From Mesostigma viride (lineage: Eukaryota; Streptophyta; Mesostigmatophyceae; Mesostigmatales; Mesostigmataceae), in NCBI GenBank assembly GCA_009746045.1, contig RPFO01001973.1, positions 1 through 50,000 on the forward strand: 50,000 nt of DNA. The letters are read 5' to 3'. Below are positions 1-10,080 of the stretch, in pieces. The notes under the pieces are model-generated. The model searched no databases, was not told the DNA's origin, and was given only the letters and a program-made list of their open reading frames with translations. The position numbers were made by a program, and so were the translations under genes. Position 1 is the stretch's first letter. Every line of letters starts with the position of its first letter.

Positions 1-112
1 CGAAATTTATCGGCAGGAGTGCATTGGTGGTCCAAACACGTTACTCCTTCTCGGCGGAAACCTGCGTATCGTTTGATGCGACGAATATCCACTAGATCAT
101 GTTCAGAGAAAA

Positions 113-1022
113 TTATTTTATCGAGAGAAATGTATTGAAGTTTCGACGAAACATTTTTTTCGTGGGGTACGCGCTGGTCGAAGTCCGACGGAGCGAAGAA
201 GTCGGATGAGGATCGTCTTTGGGACGCGTTGGTCCCATAGCGGAGAAATTCGTCGGCGCCTACAGCCCCCGCGCTTCTACTTCCTGCGACTCTTGCGGCG
301 GCCGGTCTCGATGGTCCTTCGTTCTAGGCTGAAACGGCGCAAGATAACGATATATTCGCTCGCACCTGCTCGTGTACGCCCACCGCTGTGTACGCTGTGT
401 GTCAGGAAAATCATGCTCGTGAGGAAGTGTCTGTGTTTGAACGCGAAAGCCGCAACAGCGTTTTTGCTAGAGCTCTGATAGAGGGCACTGCCTTGCATGT
501 CGTCTATCAGAATGAGCGACGAAGGAGGACCGTGCTCGAACCTTGTCGCAGGTTTATCCCAGTTCATTGCATCAAGGCGTAGGTACATGGAGAGGTCCAT
601 GAGTTCTGCGTTTTTTTCCCATCCACGTATTCGCGTTTGAACGTTTCCCAGACCTTGAGATCGTCCTTGTACCTCTCGTATTCGTGGAGGTCAGACTTTA
701 TATGATCTATCATCCCATCGAATGCCAGGTTAGAGTAGACTTCCATCGTCATAGCTGGTTCCGGGAGCTCCTTGTATTTCGGCTCCGTGTGGGCACTCCC
801 TGAAATGAGGTACAGCTTGTCGAATGAGTTGTTAGCAAAGTAAGCCTTCGCCATGTTGACTGCCGATGTAGTTTTCCCAGACCGTCGAGCTCCGCAGAAG
901 TTTGCGATGAAATGAAGACTCGGCATATTCGGTGGAGCAGGACGCTGTGGGGCGTATCGTTGCTTGATGTCTTTGTTCTCAAGTGAATGAATTCGTCGCT
1001 CTTCGATGATAGCCATTATCAT
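113..1022 (-). pseudogene. PLV genome-packaging ATPase (A32/FtsK-HerA type), frameshifted
   Basis: Motor that would pump viral DNA into the capsid. From the start at 1022 the frame reads a Walker A motif GARRSGKT at about residues 44-51. The frame then shifts at a run of seven T (seven A on the coding strand) near 610-616. One extra base there would join it to the frame carrying the Walker B segment LILIDDMQG and the sensor-like stretch MIFLTHSVHSG. A further shift is needed near 250-280 to reach a plausible C-terminus ending in RRNFNTFLSIK with a stop at 113-115. The restored length of about 300 residues would fit the family. It is convergent with nothing upstream in the window and lies 12 bp after the next minus-strand ORF, so the two probably shared a transcript. 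The motif assignment is firm; the exact 3' end is inferred. Confidence 0.82.
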
Positions 1023-1034
1023 TCTGAAGACATT

Positions 1035-1562
1035 TTAATCGTCCAGACTAGCAAGGAGAGACGCGCGGATGGCGGCCATGCGCATCTCGTATGGCGTCAT
1101 CGCGACAGGTGGCGGTGGTGGAGGTGGGAGCTGTCGGGTCTTGATCGGGGGTGGCGGAGAGTCCGGCTCTGTCTCCTTGGGCTTTCGACCCCGTCTTGGT
1201 TTTGGCGTGTCGGCGGGGGTTGAGGCGACGGAATCTTCAGCGAGAAGGCGTTCAATCCGCGATTTGTTACGGGCTTCTTGCAGCTCGAGTTCGACTAGCC
1301 TTTGCCGCTGAATCTCCAATTCCTTTGCAAGGACCTTTCGTTTCGTTATCTCTGCCTCCTTTTCTTCGTTTCGTCTCTTCTCCCTCTCGGCTTTTGCGCG
1401 TTGCTGGTAAACCCTCATTTTGTCGCGAAGGGCTTTTTTCTGTTCATCATTCAGCGGTTGTCCCTTTCGAATTGTCTTGACCAGGTCAACCTGCTCTTCC
1501 CGCGTCTCGGCGAAGGTTTCGTCTTGGTAGCTCGTTGGGGTCTCTGAAGCCTCAGAGGCCAT
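1035..1562 (-). CDS. Charged coiled-coil protein with proline-rich, AT-hook-like tail (PLV, unknown function)
   Basis: An intact 175-residue ORF. Residues about 20-105 are strongly charged and rich in E, K, R and Q with heptad-like spacing, which predicts a long coiled coil. Residues about 120-152 contain a basic PRRGRKPKE stretch resembling an AT-hook and two polyproline runs. No signal peptide or membrane segment is visible. It begins 24 bp from the divergently transcribed fibre candidate and ends 12 bp before the packaging ATPase, so it probably forms a minus-strand pair with that gene. I do not recognise the family. A scaffold or DNA-binding role is only suggested by composition. Confidence 0.7.
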   Translation of the reverse strand: MASEASETPTSYQDETFAETREEQVDLVKTIRKGQPLNDEQKKALRDKMRVYQQRAKAEREKRRNEEKEAEITKRKVLAKELEIQRQRLVELELQEARNKSRIERLLAEDSVASTPADTPKPRRGRKPKETEPDSPPPPIKTRQLPPPPPPPVAMTPYEMRMAAIRASLLASLDD

Positions 1563-1586
1563 GTTTATATTCTAGGTAGATAATAA
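1563..1586. promoter_or_regulatory. Divergent viral promoter region
   Basis: Only 24 bp separate the minus-strand coiled-coil ORF and the plus-strand fibre candidate. The spacer is A/T-rich (tttatattctaggtagataa), so both promoters must be compressed here or overlap the coding ends. Inferred from layout only. Confidence 0.4.
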
Positions 1587-3228
1587 ATGGTCGTTCTAAC
1601 AACATTGAGCAGACCGACCAATCTCGCCACCGGGTTAACGCTCGACCCTGAAATGGAGGAGCGTGTTTCTAACATCGAAACAGACATAGATGGGCTTCAA
1701 GCTAGCGTGACGTTACTTCTTGGCATTTCACATCCATTCGATGAGTCACTCGTTGTCGACGGATTCAAAATTTTCTACCCGAGCCAGCCGACAAATGTGC
1801 GACTCGGAGACAATTACGACGACGAGACCGCAAGCGACCCATCGGAACTTGCTTACAGTCTCGTCGTGAATGGGTATTCCTATTTTAAATCAGGGACTAC
1901 TTTAGTCGACGATCTCACTCTAAATGAACCTTACCTTACGGCGAAAGTGGGAGCGACCCAGTACCACGTCTTCGACTTTAGCCCTGATACGTTGCTAGAC
2001 CCTGGTGGCAGAGTCCTGACCCGCGCGCAATTGGACTACCTTTTTGACCAACACGGGGTAGGCAAAACGTCGATAGCTAACTTGAACGGGGATTTCGTCC
2101 TCCATCTCGAAGACGGGACGACCGTGTCGCACCAAAACGCGTTCAACGTCATCAATGACCAGGATGTGCGAGTCCAGCTGCCCTACAACGTTACGAATGG
2201 CGACGCGAGTGGAATCTGTAAGTTTACCTATCGCGACTACCACACGACCCAGGCGCGCACGGGGGAGAGCGTTGTGGACGGAGAGGTAGGATATCCATAC
2301 TTTTCCGACTCTTTCTATGGTCTCGGCGGATCTCGATTTAACGGCCTCCCTCTCCGCGTGGAGTTGTTGTCTTTCGCCACGATTCGCGACGACAACCGCC
2401 GCCTTCCACTAACTGGGAGATCCTTCACCATCACGCGTACATACTCGCCACTGACGGACTGGCGAATGGGTCCGATTGACCCTGTGAACGCACTCTACTG
2501 GAGCACCAATCCAACCACCGCTAATTGGGAGGTCGTAGAGGGAACGACCCTCAAACAGGGCATAAAGATGACGACCCCCTTCGCATACCAACGCAAACTC
2601 CCCATCAGGTGGTACATGAATTCCACCCAGCTCACGCCGACCACTCCGACCATCGGCGGAGTCTCCCTCTCGCAAAACGGGGGACTGCGCGGGGAAGACG
2701 CCGTAATCACCGCGCCAGTCGCGGCAGATAGTAACAAGTATATGAACTACGAGATAGACGTCTACAACGACTCGACCCTCACCTCCTACACCACCCACAA
2801 AGGAGGGGTGATGGTATGCGTTTCAAAAATGAGCCAACTGCACTCCGGCATCCGGACACCAAGTTCCTACATTTCATATCTAAATCCTGTAAAAATCGCG
2901 ATCAACGGCGTCTACGCGGACCATGATGTGGGGTGGGGAAAGTCGTTGCCTCCTCTCACCGGTTTTCATCTGTTGGCGAACGGAGTATCTCAAGGGGCCT
3001 TGGATGGGACGTTGAAGACAACGACGTTTCAAAATCCATCCGAGGCGATGATGTAGAACTCAGATACAGGATATAACCGTAAAGGACTCGCCAAACCTGT
3101 CAGGGGACGTGGAGATAGACGGCCGCTACGACTCTTCATTCCTAGAATCATTCTCGCGCCACTCGTGACCGCTGCAAGCAGAAGCGACGAAATACTACTT
3201 TGAAGGGTCTCCGAAAAATTCTTTGTAA
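1587..3228 (+). pseudogene. Large PLV surface/fibre candidate, 3' end broken
   Basis: The open frame gives 489 residues and stops at 3056. Residues about 20-45 have a short heptad-like segment (EERVSNIETDIDGLQASV) of the kind that precedes trimeric fibre domains. The rest is rich in T, S, N, Y and G with beta-strand character and no membrane segment. Just after the stop, another frame continues in the same style (QIQDITVKDSPNLSGDVEI) to an in-frame TGA near 3167, then on to a stop at 3228. I therefore read this as one gene of roughly 545 residues with a frameshift at about 3050 and a nonsense change near 3167. A trimeric attachment fibre is the best guess; no named family is recognised. Confidence 0.6.
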
Positions 3229-3350
3229 AAACAGCCACTCCGGCACCAAGCAAATGTGTGTTTTTTCAGAGCAGCTCATAGACGGCCCTTTCTTTGTGTT
3301 TTCGGCTATATTTGGGCAGCAACGATGCTTTTTCGTTTGCAGAAAACACT

Positions 3351-3575
3351 ATGTCTTTGACGAATAAATATCACCCGGCCACGACAGATGCCCATCAGAA
3401 TTGGAGAAATGCGGCTACGACGCATTGGGGTATGCTGGGTATCAATCTGCACCATAGTGACTATGCACTCGACCTGTTTGACAATCTGAAGTCGAAGGTT
3501 CGATACACGTTAAACTCATCTGGAGCAACAAAACAGCTACTGGGTGGCATTTCGAAGAAAATCGGATGGAAGTGA
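3351..3575 (+). CDS. Small PLV ORF, unknown function
   Basis: A 74-residue open frame. I chose the ATG at 3351 because the longer upstream frame lacks coding character. The protein is soluble-looking, with several H, N and W residues in its first half and a basic C-terminus (GGISKKIGWK). It sits between two broken structural genes and follows them in the same direction. The family is not recognised. It could be intact or a surviving piece of a larger gene. Confidence 0.5.
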   Translation: MSLTNKYHPATTDAHQNWRNAATTHWGMLGINLHHSDYALDLFDNLKSKVRYTLNSSGATKQLLGGISKKIGWK

Positions 3576-3612
3576 GCGTTATATATCAAAAACAACTCCT
3601 CAAAACTAGTGA

Positions 3613-4826
3613 ATGACAAAATCTCAAACTCGTCCGGTATATTTACACCACCCTACAGACATTATTGACCCGTACATTCCGATGCCCTCCGACCATTTTC
3701 ACTTGAGCGGAGAGTACCACGGCGCGTATGTCTGGCCAATCAAGATGACCTCAGACATAGAGTTCGACTCCTAAAAACCAACAATCCTTCCGGAGCGTAC
3801 ACGCCGTGGAGACGTGTTGGAGCTGCGTCACAGGTCCACCTCGTCGAGGAATTGTAGCATTTTTGGCAAATATAGCGTCACAAAACCCGTACCGGGTGTG
3901 GCGGATACTTGGTTTAAGGAGCTAACACTCACGAATGAGAGTGTCATCCGCACGGTTGTTAAGTGTCCCGATGTTCAATACGGCGTGCAAATGAACCAAT
4001 ATACTGCCAAAATATATGGGATTCTACCAGCTCGTCAGTCGGTGAGGAAGTTTTATGTAAGACTTGGATTTTCAAACACCAAGTTGAGCAATGATCCGTT
4101 GCTTATCAGCGTAGTCGTTGGAGAAGCGTGGACTGGCGGTTTTTCTACAACACAATATCAAAATCCTCGTCGTACGTTGACATAACCTGTGATCATATTT
4201 CACTGGTTGATCCTCCAGTTACTGGTATGATCCATTTGGCGACCGTGACGTTCCAGGTATTAGATCCAACAGTATCTGGCCCGACCCCGCTTTTATTTGC
4301 TTCTAGCCTAAGCTACTATTATGGTTCAAGCCTGTCGTCAATTGGCGGCAATCACGGGATGGACGTGGCCCTGTATGAAGATGTCCGAGAAACTAGGCGT
4401 ATATCGCACACGATTTGGAAGCAGATTCTTTGGTCGGTCTGAGGCAGCCCATATACGACTACCCGCTTCCGCAATTTTGGCACGGCGCCCCTGTGGCCGT
4501 GATGTCTTTCCACGACCCGGCCACAATCGGAACTAACTCTTCCGACCGCGTTGACCAATATCCTTGTCAGGTTAACATTTGATAACAACCCACCAACGAT
4601 TCTCGACATATCAAACCCATATCGCTTAACGGCTAGCGGCCTGTCCGTCTGGCCGGTAAACGTTATAATTGGCAGCAACTGGAATGTTGTTTCAGGATAC
4701 GAGGAGGATGACGGGGTGTTTGAAATCGCATTGCGGATTCCTCGCATCACCACTGACACGTCAACAAACATAGCTCTCTACGGCGTTTTGCAAGTCGCGC
4801 GCTGGAAAAATGGCCGTGTCGACTAA
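3613..4826 (+). pseudogene. Unknown PLV structural gene broken by several frameshifts
   Basis: Successive frames read as one coding region of about 400 residues. Frame one (3613-3774) begins MTKSQTRPVYLHHPTDII. A second carries NNPSGAYTPWRRVGAA to about 3858. A third runs from about 3860 to 4150 (GKYSVTKPVPGVADTWFK). A fourth runs to about 4440 (VDITCDHISLVDPPVTG). A fifth reads LRQPIYDYPLPQFWHG to about 4585. A last frame (YRLTASGLSVWPVN) ends at 4826. The fragments abut without gaps, which argues for four or five indels rather than several genes. Composition is beta-rich and soluble, consistent with a capsid-associated or jelly-roll protein, but no family is recognised. An A/T box (gcgttatatatcaaaaac) lies about 30 bp upstream. 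Confidence 0.62.
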
Positions 4827-4873
4827 CAAGACCCTCACTTGGACGTTATAAAAATCTATGATTATATGCAGAA

Positions 4874-5377
4874 ATGGCAAGGCGTCAGAAATCAGCACGG
4901 CGCCGTCCTTCAAGTAAAAGGGGAAAACCGAAGCGTAAGGTCGCACCCCAGTCGCAGGTGACCGCTTCATCGACCAACACCATTGTCATCCACAGCGCGC
5001 CGGTCCGAAGAGCGGTGAACAAAGGGAAGGTCGCAGAGGCGCGAGGGTTCAAGGATGCCCTTCTCATGGCGTCAGTGATGGCGAACTCTAGACCGGTCGC
5101 GTACCCCCCATTGTCCGCGTATGCCCAACCGGCCCCTGTCGCGCCGGCTCCCGAACCGGTTGTCGTCGATGAAGCAGTGGCGGCACCCCCGGAGCCTGCG
5201 GGTGTACCTGTCGGGAAACGAGTCCAGGTGGGAGGCGCGAGGTGGAAATGCCCACAACCCGGGTGTAAGAGCACGTTCGCAAACGAAAAAAACCTCCTGC
5301 TGCATCTCAGGAGGGTCCACAACACGGTCGTGGGAATTCCAAAAGAAGGCGCTGAAAAAAATCTCACAGAAGAGTAA
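4874..5377 (+). CDS. PLV C2H2 zinc-finger protein with basic N-terminus
   Basis: An intact 167-residue ORF. Residues 1-25 are highly basic (MARRQKSARRRPSSKRGK), fitting nuclear import or nucleic-acid binding. A proline/alanine-rich linker covers about residues 75-115. One classical zinc finger, C-x4-C-x12-H-x4-H, uses C126, C131, H144 and H149. It ends 2 bp before the penton-like gene, so the two are probably co-transcribed. Likely a DNA- or RNA-binding regulator or packaging factor; the target cannot be told from sequence. An A/T box (ttataaaaatctatg) precedes the start. Confidence 0.78.
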   Translation: MARRQKSARRRPSSKRGKPKRKVAPQSQVTASSTNTIVIHSAPVRRAVNKGKVAEARGFKDALLMASVMANSRPVAYPPLSAYAQPAPVAPAPEPVVVDEAVAAPPEPAGVPVGKRVQVGGARWKCPQPGCKSTFANEKNLLLHLRRVHNTVVGIPKEGAEKNLTEE

Positions 5378-5379
5378 AC

Positions 5380-6480
5380 ATGAGCAGCCCGCTGTTCACT
5401 GACGCCGAGATGCTCGAGATCTCTCAATGGATGACCCTCCATCCAAATGTCCCACGAGAGTTCATTGAGGCAGCCATGCTCTACTGTAAGAAGAAGCCAC
5501 TCACAGGGAAGACAAGGCGCGCCATGAAAAGGGCATCGGCGAAAATTGAGGAAGGCGTCGTCAAGGTTTTTGGGACAAACGAAATTACTTCTGAGCTATT
5601 GTCAGAAGAAGTGGCCGATGAAGGAGTTCATCCAGGAAACGCTGACACTCACTCTTCGCACGGAGAACCGAACTCGCGGGACGCTAGTGGATCCGGTATG
5701 GGACATCCCGGCGGGCTCCTTGACGATTATCACGACGTCGGGCTTACCCTCATGACCATCCCGTTTGAACAGACTCACATCAGCGAAGGAAACCGATACT
5801 TCACTGTCCGTTTGTCTGGCAGCGAGTCCCCTACGAAGGTGACCTTGCCGCTCGGCTCGTACACGACTATCGAAAACCGAAAAAACATAGAGGAAGCTTT
5901 GAAGGCGGTAGATCCTGGGTTCTCGGTCACGTACAACAGGGCGACTAGTCTTTTTACCGTGACAAATGCCACCGAGTTCTCTGTCGCGGTGGATGAGCCC
6001 ACGGGCCGGGTGTTGGGGCTCATGGAAGGATCATATCCTTTCACAGGTGTCCTCGCTAGCAACCGGCCAGCAACGAATGGGAGACTGAGAATGGTGTATG
6101 TATACAGCGACATCGTTCGAGGAAACGTGATATCATCGTCGACAGGCACGGGATATGGAGGCCTTTTGGCCGTCTGTCCCAACATGTCGCAGTTCTTAGA
6201 ACCCATTGTTTGGCAGGCAGCGACCCCTTTGTGGCAGCATCTCAAGGACTCTCCCAGCAACATCACGATCCGACTGCTCGACGAGGACGACGCTCCTATA
6301 ACTGTCTACTCGGATTGGGCTCTTCAGCTCTCCTTCCGCATAAGCCCTCAGAAGGCGATGGGAATAGAGGCGAGGAAGATCGGGAGCGTTTTGAAGTATA
6401 TGGCCCTTGACAGGACCGTCCAGCCACAAACCAGATTTATTTCTCAGCCATCTAGTACTATCGAGGACGATGAAAGTTAA
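5380..6480 (+). CDS. PLV minor capsid (penton-like) protein
   Basis: An intact 366-residue ORF that would form the capsid vertices. The first 50 residues are a helical region. From about residue 120 the order of segments resembles PLV and polinton penton proteins: an FEQTHISEGNRYFTVRL strand pair, a YTTIENRKNIEEAL helix, MVYVYSDIVRGN, then NITIRLLDEDDAPI and ALQLSFRIS near the C-terminus, as in a single jelly roll. The gene starts 2 bp after the zinc-finger gene, and its stop overlaps the start of the next ORF. The capsid assignment rests on family resemblance I recognise rather than on a search. It is one of the few long viral frames still open here. Confidence 0.75.
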   Translation: MSSPLFTDAEMLEISQWMTLHPNVPREFIEAAMLYCKKKPLTGKTRRAMKRASAKIEEGVVKVFGTNEITSELLSEEVADEGVHPGNADTHSSHGEPNSRDASGSGMGHPGGLLDDYHDVGLTLMTIPFEQTHISEGNRYFTVRLSGSESPTKVTLPLGSYTTIENRKNIEEALKAVDPGFSVTYNRATSLFTVTNATEFSVAVDEPTGRVLGLMEGSYPFTGVLASNRPATNGRLRMVYVYSDIVRGNVISSSTGTGYGGLLAVCPNMSQFLEPIVWQAATPLWQHLKDSPSNITIRLLDEDDAPITVYSDWALQLSFRISPQKAMGIEARKIGSVLKYMALDRTVQPQTRFISQPSSTIEDDES

Positions 6481-6826
6481 TTTTGGAGCAATCGGAAACG
6501 TGGCTAGACGCGTGGGAGAGTTTGCCGGCAACGCTATCAAGAGGGTCGGCGACGGGGCGGCCATCGTGTCAGCTGTCAAGAAAGCCGGGCACGTCGCTGG
6601 CGAAGTCATCTCAAAAATTGGCGACGGGGCGCGGGCTGCCAAACAGGCGGCGGGCATTGTCGATTCCGCGCTCGGACACATCCCATCCAACATGATCGCG
6701 AAGAGTACGCTGCTCGGGAAAGCGTACTCGGTCGCAAACACTGGTCTGAGCGCCTTGTCCAACCTCGAAAGACGGGTTGATGGAGCGAAGGTAAAAAATC
6801 CCATACTCGGCCAGCTTCTTCAGTAA
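6470..6826 (+). CDS. Amphipathic Gly/Ala-rich PLV virion protein candidate
   Basis: A 118-residue ORF whose ATG at 6470 lies inside the end of the penton-like gene (an 11-bp overlap), a coupling that supports this start. It is rich in A, G, K and V with repeated amphipathic helices (VARRVGEFAGNAIKRVGDG and GEVISKIGDGARAAKQ). It resembles in style the membrane-lytic or core proteins of adenovirus and polinton-type viruses, but I cannot show homology. It lies 15 bp upstream of the major capsid gene, in the usual morphogenesis cluster. Confidence 0.62.
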   Translation: MKVNFGAIGNVARRVGEFAGNAIKRVGDGAAIVSAVKKAGHVAGEVISKIGDGARAAKQAAGIVDSALGHIPSNMIAKSTLLGKAYSVANTGLSALSNLERRVDGAKVKNPILGQLLQ

Positions 6827-6841
6827 AAATATCTCATTCGA

Positions 6842-8144
6842 ATGTATACACAATCTATGGCTTCGGACAATTCCTGGTACTCGCGCGCTATCCCCAAGTC
6901 CATGCAATACCTCGTGAAGGCGCTGGGTCAGCACACGACTCAACGAGTCCATCTCAGCACCCTCTCAGCAAGCGACGGCATCAAACAAGGGTCTGTGGTC
7001 GCGGTCCGCCTCCCCACGTCCGGGTTCGTGGACTTGCACTCCTTCGCAATGTTTTTCACGGGGACCCCCACGACCACGGCGGGGTTCGCAAAGTTCCCCG
7101 CGTACACGTCCTCCATCATCAGGCGCCTCGAGGTACTGGCAGGAGGTCAGACCGTCGACAGCATCAACGACTACTCCCAGCTGTTCCATACGCTGCTCTC
7201 GGTGCACGGCGGTGTCGAGTACAATCTCGCGCAGGCTCCCGCTGGTTGGTCGAAGAATAACAACATCGTCACCGCTGACGTGGCTGGCACTCTCACAAAC
7301 AACGTGAAGGCAAACACCGCAGTGGACGGCGTCATTGACCACTTTTTGGGATTCCTGAGCGGCGAGCCTCGGATCGTGGATCTGAGTCTCTTCCCCCCAT
7401 CGAGATCCGAATCACACTCATGGACGGAGGGGTGATGCTTCCTAGCGTGGCGCAGCAGCTGCTGGCGTGGCATCGTGGCCGTTGAGCAGCGACAGGTGTT
7501 GGTTTCGAACTGAGCAACATCCACTTTAGCATCGACACGTACAGGTTCCAAGAAGATATCGTGGGCCAGATTTTCTCGTCCAGGCTTGCCGAGGGTGGAA
7601 CTCTCTCCTTCAAGTGGCGGACGTGGCAGTCCACCAAACAGTCGCTCGGGACTCGCACTCCCTATGCCATCAAGGCGTCGCTGTCTTCCGCGTCCGCCAG
7701 CAAACTCCTGGCGATTCAGGTTGCTGCCGGCGCGGACGTGACCAACGCATCTGGCAATACGATGTTCAATCACATCGCGGATGGTATGACTTCCTACCAA
7801 TACGACATCAACGGATCCAACCTGGCGCCTGGATACCGTACGAACGCAACGGAGGCGTGGATCAATCTGTTGTCGCGTTCGGTGACCAAGGGAATGTTTT
7901 GTCCTGTGTCCGTGAGGGCATGACTCCTACCACGTGGCTAAACAACAACTTCACGATGGCGTGTCACCTTAATATGCCGTGTGCCGGTCCAGAGTACATG
8001 AGCGGCCTTGACCTTCGTGGCACGGCATCGGTGGTCACGCTGCGAGTCGAGAAGGGAGCAACGGACTGCATTTCCTACATCTTCACGGAATGCGAATCAA
8101 AGATGGACATCGCTGCAGGCAGGCAGGCAGCCGTGTACCTCTAA
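6842..8144 (+). pseudogene. PLV major capsid protein (double jelly roll), frameshifted
   Basis: Main capsid building block. The frame from 6842 (SDNSWYSRAIPKSMQYLV, then RRLEVLAGGQTVDSIND) runs to about 7390. It shifts at a C-run (tcttccccccatcg) into IEIRITLMDGGVMLPSVAQQ, shifts again near 7485 into ELSNIHFSIDTYRFQEDI, and near 7915 into TPTTWLNNNFTMACHLNMP, ending at 8144. The joined length of about 430 residues, the N-terminal signature and the position after the penton-like gene fit a PLV capsid protein. At least three indels make it non-functional as written. The start could also be the second ATG at 6857. An A/T box (cagtaaaaatatctcattcg) lies directly upstream. Confidence 0.82.
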
Positions 8145-8172
8145 AAAATATATACGTGTGTAATGACAAACG

Positions 8173-8343
8173 ATGGACTACTTTCGAGACCCTAGCATCA
8201 CAGCTAATCCGTTTAACAGGTTGAAGTTGATTTTTGACATTCCTGAAATGGCAGATTCTGGTCTGTCCATGACAATGCCAGCTAGACGAGCATTGCCCCT
8301 TCTCCCCACCTTCAAGTATCCGCTACCAAACTCTAAAAAATAA
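8173..8343 (+). CDS. Small PLV ORF (56 aa)
   Basis: A 56-residue open frame starting MDYFRDPSITANPFNRLK and ending in PLPNSKK. It is preceded by an A/T box (ctaaaaaatatatacgtg) 10-25 bp upstream, as at neighbouring viral genes, and another such box follows its stop. Proline-rich and soluble, no membrane segment. Its fit between two viral genes, each with its own box, supports a real gene. Function unknown. Confidence 0.5.
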   Translation: MDYFRDPSITANPFNRLKLIFDIPEMADSGLSMTMPARRALPLLPTFKYPLPNSKK

Positions 8344-8369
8344 TGTGACGATGATATTATATTAGCTCC

Positions 8370-10073
8370 ATGTCGTTTGATTATGGTATTTGTCCTGCTT
8401 TGATTCGCAAGAAGCGCAAACCGGCAAGGACAGCGCCGTCAATCACGTTAACAACTACACACGGACTGTATCCTAGCGCGGTACCGATTACAATGACAGC
8501 AGCATTCAGCGAAACAGTCACCGGGTTCACCTTGGGTGATATCGTTGTCATAAATGGTACTGCATCTGGTTTAACGGGTAGCGGCGCCTCTTACACATTC
8601 TCTGTGACTCCAGCTGTAGCTTATTCACTGACAACAGTCACTGTTGGAGGGAACGCAGCAAGCAGCGTGCTAGGAACCGGCAACACCGCAGCAACTCCGT
8701 TAGTCTTCACGTATTCGCCACCTCCAACGGTAACCCTCGCGACGACCGCGGGCTTGACGCCATCCTCATCACCCGTGGACGTGACAGCCACGTTCAGCAG
8801 GTCGGTGACGGGGTTCGCGTTGGGCGACATCACCGTGACCAACGGGACCGCCGCCAACCTGACCGGAAGTGGGGCGTCGTACGCCTTCCAAGTGACGCCA
8901 ACCATCGCCAATTCTTCAACGAACGTCAGCGTGGGCGCGGGCACTGTTGTGGACGCATCGACAGGGAACGCCAACGCGGCATCTAACACACTGTCGTTCA
9001 CGTACTCGGCAAATCCGTCGGTGACTCTTGCGTCCGGAACTCCGACGGGTGCTGTTTATCCGATCACGGCCACTTTTAGCACATCGGTCACTGGGTTCAC
9101 GTTGGGCGACATCGCCGTGACCAACGGAACCGTGTCCAACTTGCTGGGAAGCGGCGCCACGTACACATTCGATGTGACCCTACCATGTCGGACTTCGTGA
9201 CGACGGTAAGCGTGGGCGCGGGCGCCGTGACGGGCGCAACGTCAGGGCTTGGAAACACATCAACACGCTGTCATTCACGTACTATTACAACCCGGCAACA
9301 GACCCGCGCTGTTTGCGTGGTACGATCCGTCCGACAGCGCCACGGTGTTCAGCGACACGTCGGGCACAACCCAGCAAAACACGGCAGGGGGAACGTGATG
9401 CGCGTGAACGACAAGGGCCGAACGGGTACCACGTGACGCAGGCAACTTCCGCCAAGTGCCCGACACTGGATACGGCGGAGCTGAACTCGAAACGGTCCCT
9501 CCGTTTATTAACTCGCGGTCTGGCTTGTTGGAGTCCGTGAACAATTTCTGGAACGCGGTCGGGGTAAGTGCGAGTGTTTTTATAGTCGCCAAACAGCTAA
9601 CGACTGCAACGTATCCAGAAATAGGGGTTTACGGGTATTAGAGGTTATATGCTTGGATCGTCGAACGGCAATTGTTATCTCATGTCTTATCAGTCACAGG
9701 CACAGACCGTTATCCTATTCGCTCCCGGTTCTGTATACGAAACCGTGAGCACCAGGGCTCAGTTCTTTGACAACAAGGCACACGTCCTGGCGCTTTCATG
9801 CAACAGCAGTACAAACGCATTTTCACCCGCTTCGACGGACGAGCTGGTTATGACAGAGTGGGATCGGACCCTACAACTGGTTCGGGAAATCTCGCTATTG
9901 GAGGAGACACGGCCAACGCGAGTCGTGCTTTTGATGGGTGGATTGGCGAGATCCTTATCTACAACACCGCCAAGACGTCAGCGGAACTTGAACGGATCCG
10001 CGGGTATCTTGGCCAAGTGGGGCACTCCCGCCGCCATCCCAGCGTAGAAACTATTATCTCTTCCAATTTGTAA
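8370..10073 (+). pseudogene. PLV adhesin/fibre with Ig-like repeats and LamG-like domain, frameshifted
   Basis: Likely host-attachment protein. Residues about 25-275 of the first frame hold three repeats of roughly 85 residues. Each has the pattern VTATFSxxVTGFxLGDIxVTNGT followed by GSGASYxF, typical of bacterial Ig-like domains found in adhesins. A fourth, partial repeat follows in a shifted frame from about 9185 (TTVSVGAGAVTGATSG). After further shifts the sequence reads ALFAWYDPSDSATVFSD, SGLLESVNNFWNAVG and, near 9900-10,010, ASRAFDGWIGEILIYNTA then ELERIRGYLGQ. These are signatures of a concanavalin-A/LamG-like lectin domain. At least four frameshifts break it. The modular Ig-plus-lectin layout is known from viral and phage fibres. 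The repeats may have been gained by transfer. Confidence 0.72.
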
Positions 10074-10080
10074 TAAAGCA

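Noticed and set aside
1069-1547. Plus-strand ORFs of 80-109 aa opposite the coiled-coil gene
   Set aside because: They are antisense shadows of the charged repeats in the minus-strand ORF.
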